A stretch of DNA of 64,000 bases. Origin: Branchiostoma floridae. Taxonomy: Eukaryota > Chordata > Leptocardii > Amphioxiformes > Branchiostomatidae. Location of the stretch: positions 17,649,959 to 17,713,958 of the forward strand of contig NC_049987.1 of the NCBI RefSeq assembly GCF_000003815.2, given 5' to 3'. How positions within the stretch are numbered: the first letter of the stretch is position 1; each line of letters opens with the position of its first letter. Positions 47,044 through 58,431 of the stretch are shown here, piece after piece. The position numbers were made by a program, and so were the translations under genes. Below the pieces are notes generated by a model, which saw only the letters and a list, made by a program, of their open reading frames with translations, did not search any database and was not told the DNA's origin.

Positions 47044-47256
47044 GTAACGCTAGTTTACCTTTATCCGTTGGGTAACCTATATCCGTTGTTTTTCAAAGCA
47101 GCTTATTTAGGCACATCAAGCCAACGGATGGTAGTTTTAAACTGCAATATACTGAAAATGTTGCAATTTGAAACCAACGTCCATAGACGTGACATCCCCA
47201 AATACCCTGTTTTTAAAAGCATCGGATAAAGGTGACCCCAAGGTGAACTAGCGTTA
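47044..47256. repeat. Palindromic MITE, AACGCT/ATCCGT family, copy 3
   Basis: Left GTAACGCTAGTTTACCTTTA and ATCCGTTGGGTAACC; right ATCGGATAAAGGTGACC and AACTAGCGTTAC. Confidence 0.7.
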
Positions 47257-48089
47257 CTCATTATCAGCTTTTCAACAATTTAAAAAAAAATTTTCATTAC
47301 CTTTGGACGTCGTGAGTCTAACCCAACTGAACAACTGTTCTTCACCCACCCACTCTGTCACACTGTAGTGGAAATGTCAAACTCAAGCGCTCTTGTGGAC
47401 AAATGAAAATGAAGGTCTATAGAAAACGACTTCCCGTGCAGGCAGCAATTTCCTCCAAGGGGAAGTTTATTCAAGTATGCTCTGCGGAAAACGGGAAAGG
47501 GCGCACGTGTCTGACTAATTGGAACCGATTGGTTACAGTTTGTGCCTCAGCACCTGGTTTCTACCGGTTATACAAGTGAAGTCTTACGAAAGAAATTCAT
47601 TCAGGTTCATTGTTTGTGAATTTTGGAAACTTCTTTCTGTGTAGCAGACTTCAGTGACTTTAACTTTATATGCATATTATGTAAAATTGAAATACATGTA
47701 TACATGTATGCTCTTGCCTGTTTTTCTTGTTAATAGTTCAAATTTGAAGTACATATTTTTAGAAATAGATTGCGACATGCCAGAAAATTTATCTGTTTAT
47801 AGATTTGTGAATAAAAGTTGATAGCACAGATAACTGAGAAAGTTCCAAATTTTTGCTTACAATTACGGCGATGAAGGTTTTCTTATCGGTTGTTTTTCTT
47901 CTATCTTTTGAAATGTTAGTCTTAGGATTAAGGATGTGCAAAAACATGAAAAAGGTAGCCGTAAGAAAATTGACAACTCGCTTGACATAACGCCTTTCAA
48001 ATTGTACAGTTAGTACTGTTACAAGAAATTCAATAGTCAAACTTATGTTCGATTATAGAGTTAACTTCCATTCTCTTCAATGTGCCTTA

Positions 48090-48486
48090 GGCAATGTGGA
48101 TTTGATTATGTGGATGACATCCTTGCACGTAACAATTTTTGTCCCTTTTCATAGGAGAAAAGTTTTCAACTTTACTGTAAATCATACAAAGCAGCTTTAG
48201 AATGAGTAAATGCATGCCATACATGTAAATTGCAACAACAAAAAATATTAGAAAAGTGCAGTGATGTAAGTTTATAGAATGCCACAGTCAAAGAAGAACA
48301 TATGATATGAACTCTTGTTTGTTATACATGTACCATACTCTTTGTGTACAGTCATTTGGTCAACCTTCCTGACTACTTTTCATTTTCATAACATCATCAA
48401 TTTTGGAAATTTTATTCAGACACTCCCTTGCATCACTTTTTGGGTTCCCAGAGGATGTTATCCATATGAATTGTTTCAACATAGCC
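48090..48486. repeat. Harbinger-like MITE (GGCCATGTTGAT family), full-length diverged copy
   Basis: Left GGCAATGTGGATTTGATTAT and right CATATGAATTGTTTCAACAT-AGCC are inverted relatives. TTA precedes and TCA follows. The internal sequence TTGGTCAACCTTCCTGACTA is the reverse complement of the block in the other copies. Confidence 0.6.
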
Positions 48487-50952
48487 TCAGCAGTGAGTAA
48501 ATGTCCTTCTAGTTTTTTCCATCTGTCTTGTATTGTATGAGCTGTCACCTGGAAGGAGTTTGCTTATTGTTTTTAATTGGAGTTCTATTTGTACTGCACG
48601 CGGGTTTGACTCGTGTGACACAACTTCTGCAGAAGCTTCTACTTACCGTATTTTCTCATAAAGTACACACCCAAATTATAATACGCACCCCTGATTTGGT
48701 GCAAGTCTCAGACAAACCTGTTTGACTGAAAAGTGAAATGAAAAAACTCATATGAAGTACGCACCCCTTCTGAATCAATTTTGAACAGACCTTGAACTGG
48801 ATAAAATCAAATTTATTATGTTTTCCCAGGTTATTTTGCAAAAATACCACTGTAATTGTCTCTGTAAACTTGTTGCCTGCTACAACTTATAAAAATCACT
48901 GAGACTGAATATAGAACAATTCAGCTATTGTACATCTAACTCAGTAACTGGAAAAAAAAGAAAATACAGTAGCTAGAAATGCCTTCCGTGGGTAGCCTGG
49001 AGTGGCGGCTAGGGACCTTTTGGAGCAGACTAATGCAAACAAGGCTGGACTCCAAGCTATTCTGGGGTTCTATTTATGGTAAATTTCACAAAATTTGCTT
49101 TTTTGCATGATGGTAAGAGAAATTGCAATCAAGTAGCACCACCTGTTGCCACTTGCCTATGGTTTTGTTCAAACACTTGATTGGTGGTTACTTAATACAT
49201 TTTGTAAGTGTTGACTCTCAATTCGGTCAAGTTTGCAGAGCCCAGAATTTTGCTGAACATTGGAAATCAAAATCTAACAGTGTCTGTCACTTCACGAATA
49301 AATTGTAGTAATGCAAACACTAACTTGTTTCTGTCGGAAAGGTGACCGCAAAGAATTTGAAGGTATCACAAATACTCAGACCTACACCACTTACTCTCAG
49401 TCCCAACAGCTATCTACCACTCAAATATCACAGTCACAGCATGTCCAGAACTTGAGATATCAAAACAGGAAGTTCCGCTTCAGTACCGCAACAAGTTGCT
49501 AGGTGGCCCAAAATCTAATCGTTTCTAGGTCTTATCAAGACCTACCTACATACCAAGTATCAATACAATCCATCTTAGCATTCTCAAGTTATGCTGGTTT
49601 TCTACACACATACACAAACGCTACCGAAAATATAACCTTCTTTGCGAAGGTAATAATGCTTATATCTCATGTTTTACTCGTCTGTCGGATAAGAATGATT
49701 ATGAAACCCGTTGCACTCATATTTTTAGATACTTCAAAATCCTTGTCCTTGAGACGGATCTATAAAAGGTCTTTATCTGCGTAAGAAGATTTAAGTCTGA
49801 GTAGCTGGAAGGAAGTGTCGACCTTTAAGAAATGTCAACGTTGTGTAAGATGTCAGTACAGAGAAATAATTTCAACACCAGAATTGTATCTGTATGATAT
49901 GTTGCTAGGAGCCAATGTAACAAATTGTAAGATTTCAGCGTACATTGTAGACTGAAATATGATTATGAATTCTTTAAGAATTAGAGATGGAGAATGCAGG
50001 ATTTTGTTTGATTTAACAGTTTAGACTCAAATATAAAATGTACTTTATTTTTAGAAATTATATTCGATTACACAGTTGTGTTGTGTTATAATATACACTC
50101 ATAGTCGCCAAAGACTTTTGCATACATTTTTTACCAGTATTATTATGTGTGTGGATAGAAATATTAAGTTGCCTAAGCTATATAATACTGATTCAGCGAA
50201 TGTTACATTTAGTACAGTGTGTCTTTTTGTAGTAGGATCCAAGTGATGGCTGTTCAGCACTCTGGTCAAGGAATGCATTCAGTTAGGCAATATTTCCTTA
50301 ACTCACAACTCTTTTATGCAAAGATCATGATAATATTATGAAAATGAACTATTTCTATGTTTGTTTTAAGAAACATACATGTATAGTCACAAGAGGTTTG
50401 GGTTGTCAGAAGAGAGAAAACAAATATGTTGACAAAAATTATGTTATTGACTGATAACATTTGTGCTAGCATGCTACATGTAAGTATCACAAAGAAAAGT
50501 AAAAGCTTGTAAAGGGAGCTCTGTCTTCAACCTTTGTCCTTTATAAACAGTTTCCCAACAATTGCATCATTTCTTGGCATTCTCATTGATATTTAGACAT
50601 TTTCAGTAGTCCTTTGTCAGTTTGTGGCAGTGCAGAGTAAATATGCCTAACTCTGCTATCAAGTTGTTGGGGAGTTAACTAGTTTGCCTAACTTAGCAGC
50701 TGTGTAAGTTAGTGGTCAACTTGTCATAACACCAGTCAGAGTTAGATCACCAAATAGATGACAACTACATGTAGGTCCAGGTTCAGGTCCAGACCTGGAC
50801 CAGATCCTCTGGACCTGAACTGGACCTGAATTTTCTGTACCGTGCCCACCCCTACTAGCCAAAGGTCATTGACAGTATGATGGCAGATATACCCATACAA
50901 ATGTACATTCTTGATGAAGAGATGAACAAGTACATGTTGTTCTCGAACACAG

Positions 50953-51082
50953 GGTAGCTGGGGTGATGTATGGGGAAAGCGACCCATGATGTTACTGTGC
51001 CTTCTACTGACAACCATCAGCTACACCCTGCTGGGACTAGCACCCACCCTTACACTCGCCATCCTCACCAGGATCCTGGCAG
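50953..51082 (+). CDS. MFSD9-like transporter, exon 4
   Basis: Acceptor AACACAG, donor G/GTACAG, 130 nt. It encodes GSWGDVWGKRPMMLLCLLLT and on to ILTRILA (residues 63-105 counted from the 27670 start). GSWGDVWGKR is MFS motif A (G-x3-D-x2-G-K-R) in the loop between segments 2 and 3, followed by segments 3 and 4. It ends in phase 1. Confidence 0.95.
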
Positions 51083-51124
51083 GTACAGTGTCATACAATA
51101 ATATTGTTCCCATACGTCAAACTG

Positions 51125-51540
51125 CAGAATGGTATGCAGTTCCATTAGTGATTGCTAGGTGGCAGTATGCCACAGTCTATTCCATCCTAGTGTCAATAAT
51201 CAGTTTTACTTTTTCTAGGCATCTTCAAACACAGTCAGATGTTATATCAAAGTCATATATGCTCACTGCAGTAATAAAACAGACTAGTATGCAGTTCTTT
51301 CAGTAATTGCTAGGTGGCAGTGTACCACAGTCTGTCATTTGGTTTCGTCTGCTCTTATGTAAAATGTGTTCAATGAAACGTTGGTCAGTGTCAATTTTAT
51401 ATTTTCTTTAAACAGTTTAAGGTATCTTGAAACAAGTTTTCTACTATGCAGTTCCCTCCTGAAGCAAATCCCCTAGCATGCAATTTCTTCAGTGACTGCT
51501 AGATGGCAGTACACTACAATCCATTCAATGCTTGCCCAAT
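51125..51540 (+). repeat. Tandem array with decayed copies of exon 5
   Basis: GCTAGGTGGCAGT recurs at 51154, 51309 and 51498 (last copy GCTAGATGGCAGT). After unit 1, TTTTCTAG/GC is followed by ATCTTCAAACACAGTCAGA (51219-51265), matching the start of exon 5 but stopping in frame at 51272-51274. After unit 2 a shorter relic, TATCTTGAAACAAG, follows TTTAAACAG (about 51416-51440). Genuine exon 5 follows unit 3. Confidence 0.8.
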
Positions 51541-51630
51541 CAATATTTGATGCTTCCTTGTGAATATGTTCTTAATACTTTTTTTAATGCCAGGACTCAA
51601 GTTATCTTTTTTTTTTAAATGTTCCTCCAG

Positions 51631-51840
51631 GAATTTTCAAACACAGTCAGACGTTATCCAAGGCGTACTTGGCAGACATCGTCCCCAAAGCGAAACATTC
51701 GGAAGTGTTTGGACGATTCACCGCCTTCTCCAGTATGGGTTTCATCGTGGGTCCCGTGGTGGGTGGACATCTGATGGTGACGGACGGAGGGTTTCTACTG
51801 GTCTGTCTGGCTGGGTCAGCCGTGTTCTTCATCAATCTAT
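51631..51840 (+). CDS. MFSD9-like transporter, exon 5
   Basis: Acceptor CCTCCAG, donor T/GTAAGT, 210 nt. It encodes GIFKHSQTLSKAYLADIVP, KAKHSEVFGRFTAFSSMG, FIVGPVVGG and on to AVFFINL. This covers segments 5 and 6 and includes the GPVVGG motif conserved in MFSD9 and its MFS relatives. GIFKH-x-LS-A-L-D-VP is the family signature. Confidence 0.95.
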
Positions 51841-51879
51841 GTAAGTAGTAACATTACATATCCCTAAGAAAATCAATAG

Positions 51880-52077
51880 TAATCTGATAGTGATTGAAGC
51901 TCCGCTCCTGTGGTGTAGCCAAAAAATATTTTGGCTAATCATTGATGTATTTAAAAAAAAATCATTGATTATCTTCAATCAGTAAATCTGATGGTGAATG
52001 AAGCTCCGCTCCTGTGGTGTAGAAAAAATATTTTGGCTTATCATTGATGTATTTAAAAAAAATTGATTATCTTCAAT
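51880..52077. repeat. 104-bp tandem duplication in MFSD9-like intron 5
   Basis: TGAAGCTCCGCTCCTGTGGT starts at 51895 and 51999. Both are followed by AAAATATTTTGGCT and ATCATTGATGTATTTAAAAA. Confidence 0.8.
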
Positions 52078-52796
52078 GTGGTTAGTATTTTCAATCATAT
52101 AATGGATGACTATAGATTATACTCATTGATTGATTCAATCAGATATGAAGGGAATGTGTAAAGATACATGTAAATGTAGCTATGCTTGTGTAAATGACTA
52201 TAATATTAGTCATATATAAAGACTTGTTGTCATTGTAGAAACCAGCAATTTGTGCCAGAAAGTTTCCAGAAAACAAATGTGTAGTTATGAAATTGAAAAT
52301 AAAATGACGAAGGGAAAGAAGATATGGGTTGCACAATCACAATGAAAATATCAAACTTGAAAAGGAAGATATTAAGGAATATCTAGTCCTTATTCCTTTC
52401 TGGAAATTCAAGTTAATTGACCAATGCTTTAGCTACAATATCACTCTTAGTGGCGTATAGTTGTATCGAAAATTGCATAAAAATTGATATGATATTGGAT
52501 ATTGGAGTTTTGTTTTGCGCAACCAATAAAGTCTCACCTGCTCGCGTACATATCGATGCCTATCAGATATCTTTCTCAGAGCTTCTAGCTGGATTGCCGC
52601 AAAAGCGCCACCTAGCGTCCAGAAGCAGCACTCCAGTCAAAAGCTCTGAGGAAGATGTCTGATACATTTAGGCATCAAAACGTAAGCAGGTGAAACTGTA
52701 TAAAAGAAAACTCTGATATCCAACTTGATGAAATTATCTCCCAATAATATGAAACTGGCTTGGTTACATATCAAATATTTTGTCTGTTATTTCCAG

Positions 52797-53500
52797 GCAT
52801 CGTGTGGTATGCTGTTCCTCACATCGACATTGAAAAGAAAAACGAGGTTAACAAGAAGAAGACCGCTGCAAGCTTCGACTTCCTAAACTTCTTCTCTTCT
52901 CTGAAGAAAGCCCTATTCTCGGATATGTGGGACCTATTTCTGGTCAAATTCCTCCTGACGTTTTCCGTGCTGGTTTATCGTACGAACTTTGGGCTCGTCC
53001 TCGAACAACGTTTCAACATCACGCCAAAAGAGATCGGGTATCTTATCTCGTACAGTGGCATCGTTGGTACCGTAAGTGGCTTCGGTGTCGGAAGAGTTGC
53101 AAATTTTTACCGCGACGACTCAAAAGTGATGATCCATTTCACCGTTCTGTTGGCGGCGGCCATCTTGGGGATGACGTTCACGCCGTACCTCTGGCTTTTC
53201 CTGGTCTGCCAGACCGTGATGTCGTTCTGTAACGCGAACCTCAGGGTCGCTTCGACGAACATCACAATAGAGCGAGGCCGGAATAAAGATACGGGGGTGC
53301 TGATGGGACTGAACCAATCTGTGATCTCCATGGGGAGGATTGGGGCACCGTTGTTGGGCGGACTAGCCCAAGAGGTGCACCTGATGGGCGCGGGGGTGGT
53401 AGGGGCGGTGTTCGCTATACTAGCGTGCACGATCATGGTGGCCATTCCACCAGAGCGCTCCGACAGCCAAACCATTGGAAAAGAGAAAAAAGAACTGTAG
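52797..53500 (+). CDS. MFSD9-like transporter, terminal exon 6
   Basis: This exon completes a 12-segment major facilitator protein (409-416 residues; human MFSD9 is 474). It starts with the cytoplasmic loop IVWYAVPHIDIEKKNEVNKK after segment 6, then LFSDMWDLFLVKFLLTF (segment 7), NFGLVLEQRFNITPKEIGYL and GYLISYSGIVGTVSGFGVG. RIGAPLLGGLAQE lies in segment 11-12, and the end is a charged tail, EKEKKEL-like. These blocks align with MFSD9 throughout. The substrate of MFSD9 is not established, so none is assigned. The whole gene runs over 26 kb with GT-AG introns and consistent phases (0, 1, 0, 1, 1). The missing length against human lies mainly at the N-terminus and central loop. Confidence 0.95.
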
Positions 53501-54830
53501 TTGAAAATGATGTATGAAATAGCCAGGTCATAATTTTTGTGAGGAACTCAATGATTTTTAAAATTTTAGATATTTATGATTCATATCAGGGTGAACTGCA
53601 ATATTTTGGAGAAAACAGCTGCTGGCTTTATTGACAGCTTATGTGCATATTATTGTGTCCTTGTATTGATGTAAAAATTTTGCGGTGAACTTACTTTTGC
53701 CGTTGGAAGAGAAAGGCGGTTGTCAAGTTGTTTTATGTCTGTATTTGAAACAATTTTATTAGACTATGTACCACATGTAATACAATAGTAACACATATTA
53801 ATGGGGTCATAATTATATGATGGAGAAATTATCGCAAATAAAACGACAGTAATGTCTTCCAGATTTATATCATTTTTATGATATGAAACCATTTATAGGT
53901 GGAGGACTCTTGCAAAATATTGTGATTAAAAGTGTCAGAATTAACTTAGAATCTGTTATCAAAAGCTACACTGTAGACTATGATAGATTAAGGGAATAAG
54001 GTGGAAATACAGTAAAGAATAAGAGGGATGTATATTTTTTGGACTGTACTCTGTATTTTCTGATAGAAACTTTTTTCGCAATGTAAAATAAAAGAAATGG
54101 AAAATAAATTCGCAATGTCTAACATGTTGCATTGATGCAATAATTGAGAATGATCCTTTTTAGGCTTGCAACCAATCAAATTTCAGGAATTCCAATGACA
54201 AGAGAAATGGGAAAGCTGATTGGTCTATATTTACACATACATAATTAGAAAAGACTCTCTTTCTGAATGTCCAGAATGTTTTCTAATGAAATGACCTATA
54301 TTTATTGAGAGAGAAAGTTTTGGGTGATAATTTTTTAATAGATTAATTACAAAATATAGACCAAACTGCAATTTGCTGCTTTTTTATGACATTGCCATTG
54401 CTGCTTTTTGAGGAAATTTAAATGAGAATGATAAAAAAATACAAAACACACAAATCATAGAAATCGTAATGCAATGTTGGTGTCCTTGATCATACATGTG
54501 TAATTGCTTTTTTGTGCTGTAAATTAGAATGTCATCAACTGACTGTTATGACAAATGCAGTTGTAGCTATGTAATATGTTTTAGAATCCTTTTGTTAGGA
54601 GGAAAAGCTATCAGGTAAAAGTGGAAAAGAAGACTAAAATAAAAAGCGTTTTTGTCAAATTGCTATATTGCCCTTTTGTTTTGAAAATATGTGCAGCATT
54701 GAGCTATGTGCAATATTTACAGGTGCTTCCGTAAATGGACAAATAAGGAGAATTGTGTTACCATGGTAATGGGATGCACCACCCGTATGAGGGAAGGGGG
54801 TTGCAAATAAAGTTTTACTGCAATAACGTC
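53501..54830 (+). terminator. MFSD9-like 3' UTR and polyadenylation signals
   Basis: AATAAA lies at 53837-53842 and 54806-54811. The second is followed by the GT-rich stretch TTAATGTGTGATGTC, a plausible downstream element. No open frame of note is inside. Confidence 0.5.
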
Positions 54831-55608
54831 AATTAATGTGTGATGTCATCTTTTGCCTGCTTCATAGAATGAAATCGTATAGTTGTCATATGTATTTCTT
54901 GTGTCAGAAAAATTTTGAAATTCACCTTTATACTCTAAAATACGTGAATATTCCATTTAAATGTTTAGGAATTCAAGTGTCAATGTTTATGAGTGTGTAA
55001 TGCTGTGAAACTATAGCAGAAATCATGTCCGTTTTCTGTATTTTTGGACAAAGTTTGAAAACATTCATTTCTATCAAGTTGTTTTTTCCAGCTTAGTTTT
55101 AAGACCAAGAATGGTAAAAGCCTTCTTGTTTAGAACTACCCTTGTTACATCTATGTAAAAACGATTACGTGTAGTACTACGTCTTGAGTGTTAATCTGTG
55201 TAAGTCAATCACCAATCAAATAGATACATATCCAAAGTCTATATAATCAAGAACCTATCCCTTCAAAACTTCAGTTTAAAATCACTCTTGCAGTTCAGAC
55301 ACGTTTCTTTCTTGATCTTCCTTTAGAATAACATTAAATAACTTGTCTCTTTTTTTAAACAATATATTTGTGTATGATAAACGTTGTAATTTTCCGACGT
55401 AAACTTTACAAGCAGCGCGCTCAGTCATTTGTCTCAAACTTGAAAGTTTAAGTGTCTTACTCATCTATAGCAAGGCTGCCTCATTAAATCCGTCGTTTCA
55501 ACAGGAGTGTAAAACAAACAAAACTCAAGCTCGACTAAGCTTCTTTTCACACACACAATTTCTCAAGAGCCCCGATCCAATTTGTACAGGAAGGCCGCTT
55601 GAATGCCG

Positions 55609-55616
55609 TGACGTCA
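55609..55616 (+). promoter_or_regulatory. Consensus CRE upstream of the single-exon gene
   Basis: TGACGTCA, the full palindromic cAMP response element, lies 59 bases before the ATG at 55675. A pyrimidine tract (TTTTTCTTTCTCTCT) follows, a common initiator context. This suggests CREB/ATF control of the downstream gene. Confidence 0.55.
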
Positions 55617-55674
55617 GGAGTTTTTCTTTCTCTCTACTTAATCCTTGGTCGGGTCTTCTACCTACCCACACGAC

Positions 55675-56766
55675 ATGCTCAAAAGTCGTGTTCGGCGACA
55701 ACGACAACAACTACAGCGGGACACAGCGTGCAAGTGGCGGCCATGGTGGCAGAGTCACCCGCCTAAGTTCACGATTCAGAACGCTACGCTACGTTTTCCT
55801 CCTGCAACAACTATGAGTGCGATGAGACTGAATCGACCGAAGAGAGAGTCAGAAGGGTCTAGCGGATCTCGTAGCATGCCTGCGTCGCCGAGACTTCACT
55901 ACAAGACGTATCCAGACCTCGGGAGCTTGAACGAACTCAACAAGCAGTGCTCGCCGGCGAACAGTGTCGGGAGCATACCCGAGCTCCCCCCGCTACCTAA
56001 AAAGCCGTTCCCGCCGATGGCTTCATCGTACGCCGCTTCCAAGCGAGCGGACAAGGGGAAGAAACTCCCGTACGTAGCGGGAACCTACCCGGTGATCAAC
56101 ATCGAAGACTTTGCCGTGGGGAGCCTACCGAAGACGGTAAGGACAAAGAAGACTCCTGCGAACGTCCTTAAACAAACCAAGACACTAACAGCAAAGACTG
56201 AATTCGGACAGTCTCTTGTGATTGACTTAAACGCGGCCATTAACGGATACAAGGACGCGCGATCGGAGAGGCGATCGTCGTACGAAGATCGCACGACAAC
56301 GGGACGATCTTCGAGGCTAACCTCTCCCAGCATGGCTCACAGTCTCTCCTGGTCGGGAAGCGACTTGAAGAACAAGTTGAGACAATCCAAGTTCAAGACA
56401 TCTCTTTTACAGAGTCCGAACGTTGTTTCTGGGGAGACTTTTAAATCGTTAAGTCAGACCAGTTCCCCTACAATCAGTACCATTTCTCTAGTGGACAGGT
56501 GTACCAACAAAAGAAACAATAGCGATCCCGAACACGGTACCACCACTACAGATGGAGACCAACAACAGGCTCACAGGAACAAGAACGTGGAACAAGACGT
56601 GCCTCCCAAAACGGAGGAGTCTTCGTCTGATGCTCAAGAATTCGCAGAAGAACTCGAAGAGAAACACAACATCGAGAAATGCTTGAAATGGTTAAAGGAG
56701 GTTGCAATCGCGAAGGAGCAAAAGGCGTCAGAAGAAATGACTCCCCCACCACATCTGCTTGGATGA
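55675..56766 (+). CDS. Unrecognised single-exon gene, 363 residues
   Basis: I do not recognise the family. The frame is long, uses codons in a gene-like way and has no introns. It is Ser/Pro/Lys/Arg-rich and probably largely disordered: SSGSRSMPASPRLHYKTYPD, PELPPLPKKPFPP (a proline-rich, SH3-ligand-like stretch), GTYPVINIEDFAVGSLP, RRSSYEDRTTTGRSS and SWSGSDLKNKLRQSKFKTS. The C-terminal block AEELEEKHNIEKCLKWLKEV looks like an amphipathic helix and may be the conserved core. No signal peptide or membrane segment is seen. ATG 55675 is the first ATG in frame after a TTG-initiated extension; ATG 55813 (MSAMRLNRPKRE) is an alternative. A full CRE sits upstream. An unseen 5' exon is possible. Confidence 0.8.
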   Translation: MLKSRVRRQRQQLQRDTACKWRPWWQSHPPKFTIQNATLRFPPATTMSAMRLNRPKRESEGSSGSRSMPASPRLHYKTYPDLGSLNELNKQCSPANSVGSIPELPPLPKKPFPPMASSYAASKRADKGKKLPYVAGTYPVINIEDFAVGSLPKTVRTKKTPANVLKQTKTLTAKTEFGQSLVIDLNAAINGYKDARSERRSSYEDRTTTGRSSRLTSPSMAHSLSWSGSDLKNKLRQSKFKTSLLQSPNVVSGETFKSLSQTSSPTISTISLVDRCTNKRNNSDPEHGTTTTDGDQQQAHRNKNVEQDVPPKTEESSSDAQEFAEELEEKHNIEKCLKWLKEVAIAKEQKASEEMTPPPHLLG

Positions 56767-57600
56767 GATGGACTGTAATGTACATTAATAATTATGTTTA
56801 CGATTATAGTCCTGAAAAAAGGGTGGGTAGGTAGGATTTGTTTTAGATTTCGAAGTGTTCTAACAGATACAGTTTAAAGATGTTAAGTTGTAATGCATCA
56901 ATACACTAGTATTTTTCATTATCATATTTTCAATATACAGACTGCTATGCAGGGTGTCAACAAAAAAAGGGGGGACCTAGGTTAGGTGGGCTATTTATAT
57001 CACATTTTATGTTGCAACAAAAATGAGGAGTACATATTCTGCAATGATTCTATATCGTTTTCATCACTCAAATGTCATGCAGATCGAAAATCTTGTGTCC
57101 CTTGCCAACAGTCGATCAAAAAAGGCTACTAGGTTCGGTATATTTTTTTTGGTCAAAGTCGTTGAGTATTACTTACCAGAAAGCCAACATTTTTCTAGAC
57201 CTTAACATGCCAAGCTACATATACGCCAGATGTGTGTAGGACGATTTCTATGGACTTTGGACTAGTTGATTTTTATGTATTTGACTTGAACTTGTTGAAA
57301 ACGTGCTGCAGTTGCTCTTTAAGTCATTAAATCGTCCAAATGTCTAGTGAAGGTTTTGTCCAAACGTCAAACAATGACGCACTGATCTGTGTGCACGGCA
57401 AATACAAACTAATATTCGTGAGTGTATTAATGGAAAGCGCAGAGGAGTTTATAGATTAAGAAACAATGAATATGTCATTGGGTGGAATTTTTAGCGTGCC
57501 GATACAAAAAGGAGTCAAGTGGATTCTTCTTGGGTGAGTAAATTTGGACAGGATGTTGGTGTTGTTACTCACCGAGCACGTAAACTCGAGAGTTGTTCAA
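56767..57600. other. Downstream flank of the single-exon gene
   Basis: AT-rich, probably containing the 3' UTR. No AATAAA is close to the stop; ATTAAA at 57326-57331 is the first weak candidate. No other feature is recognised. Confidence 0.4.
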
Positions 57601-57603
57601 TGA

Positions 57604-57855
57604 AGGTGCACTCTCACCGCACTTGTGTCAACCTTGCGTCACTGCGGGGTTTAAAAGATATTCAACGAATATCAGAGATCAAGAACAAATTTTATTAATT
57701 TTTGTGTATATTGTCGTCTTTTAAGACATACTTTTACGTATGACGCAATATCTAAGTTATAAGAAATCGTTGAAAATAACAAAACAGTGACGCAGTGAAC
57801 GAATCTCGCAGTGACGCAGGCTTGAAACAAGTGCAGTGAGAGTTTTCGGCCTCAC
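57604..57855. repeat. Hairpin MITE, GCACTCTCAC ends
   Basis: Left TGCACTCTCACCGCACTTGT and CTTGCGTCACTGCG; right CGCAGTGACGCAGGCTTG and ACAAGTGCAGTGAGAGT. The arms of about 45 bp are near-complementary across 250 bp. Confidence 0.65.
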
Positions 57856-57950
57856 TCGGAAGTAGGGCTGCGTACCGTTACTTTGAAAGTCTGTCACCTG
57901 CAAAGTAATTATCAAGAGTTGAATTTTCGTTGACATTCGAGGCTTAATAA

Positions 57951-58431
57951 GGCCATGTTGATCTGATTATACGGATGACATCCTCTGGGAACCCCCAAAC
58001 GGATGCGAGCGTTCGAATAAAAGAGAAGTTGCCTTCACTATGAAAGTTTTCAGGAAGGTTGAACAAATGACTTAACACACAGAATATGCATTCTCCTACG
58101 CAGAGGGACTACAGTCGTGTCAAAACTCCTTGTGTCCCCATAGGCTAATGCCGTTGGGGACCGGGCGTTAAGAGGATGAGAATAAGGTATACCGAACAAT
58201 AGTCTTCATTTTTGTTCTTTCACTTATTCTTTGACCTTGACATTGACGTTTGCATTCTATGATATTAGTACACGTGTCCAACATTCATTTGTGCAATCCG
58301 TGTCATATATTGTCTTATTTTGCAGCTTTTTGTACCCTTTACATGTACAGTATGGTTTAAAACTTTTTTTTGGGAAACGCCCAAAACTTGATACGCGTGG
58401 TTATTATCTCCATAATCAAATCGACATGGCC
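57951..58431. repeat. Harbinger-like MITE (GGCCATGTTGAT family), complete
   Basis: Left GGCCATGTTGATCTGATTAT and right ATAATCAAATCGACATGGCC. TAA flanks both sides (57948-57950, 58432-58434). Internal AGGAAGGTTGAACAAATGAC matches the other copies. Confidence 0.8.

Larger units (their letters stand above)
38085..50952 (+). other. MFSD9-like intron 3 (12.9 kb)
   Basis: Donor GTAAGT, acceptor ACACAG. It contains dispersed repeats, an 18-bp minisatellite, LINE ends and several MITEs. It also holds a CAAA microsatellite (41063-41112), a short GATGAT run (38457-38474) and a fragment of the hAT-like family (50770-50855). Long stretches (39630-42700, 44180-45340, 48730-50760) show no gene or clear repeat. 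Confidence 0.7.
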
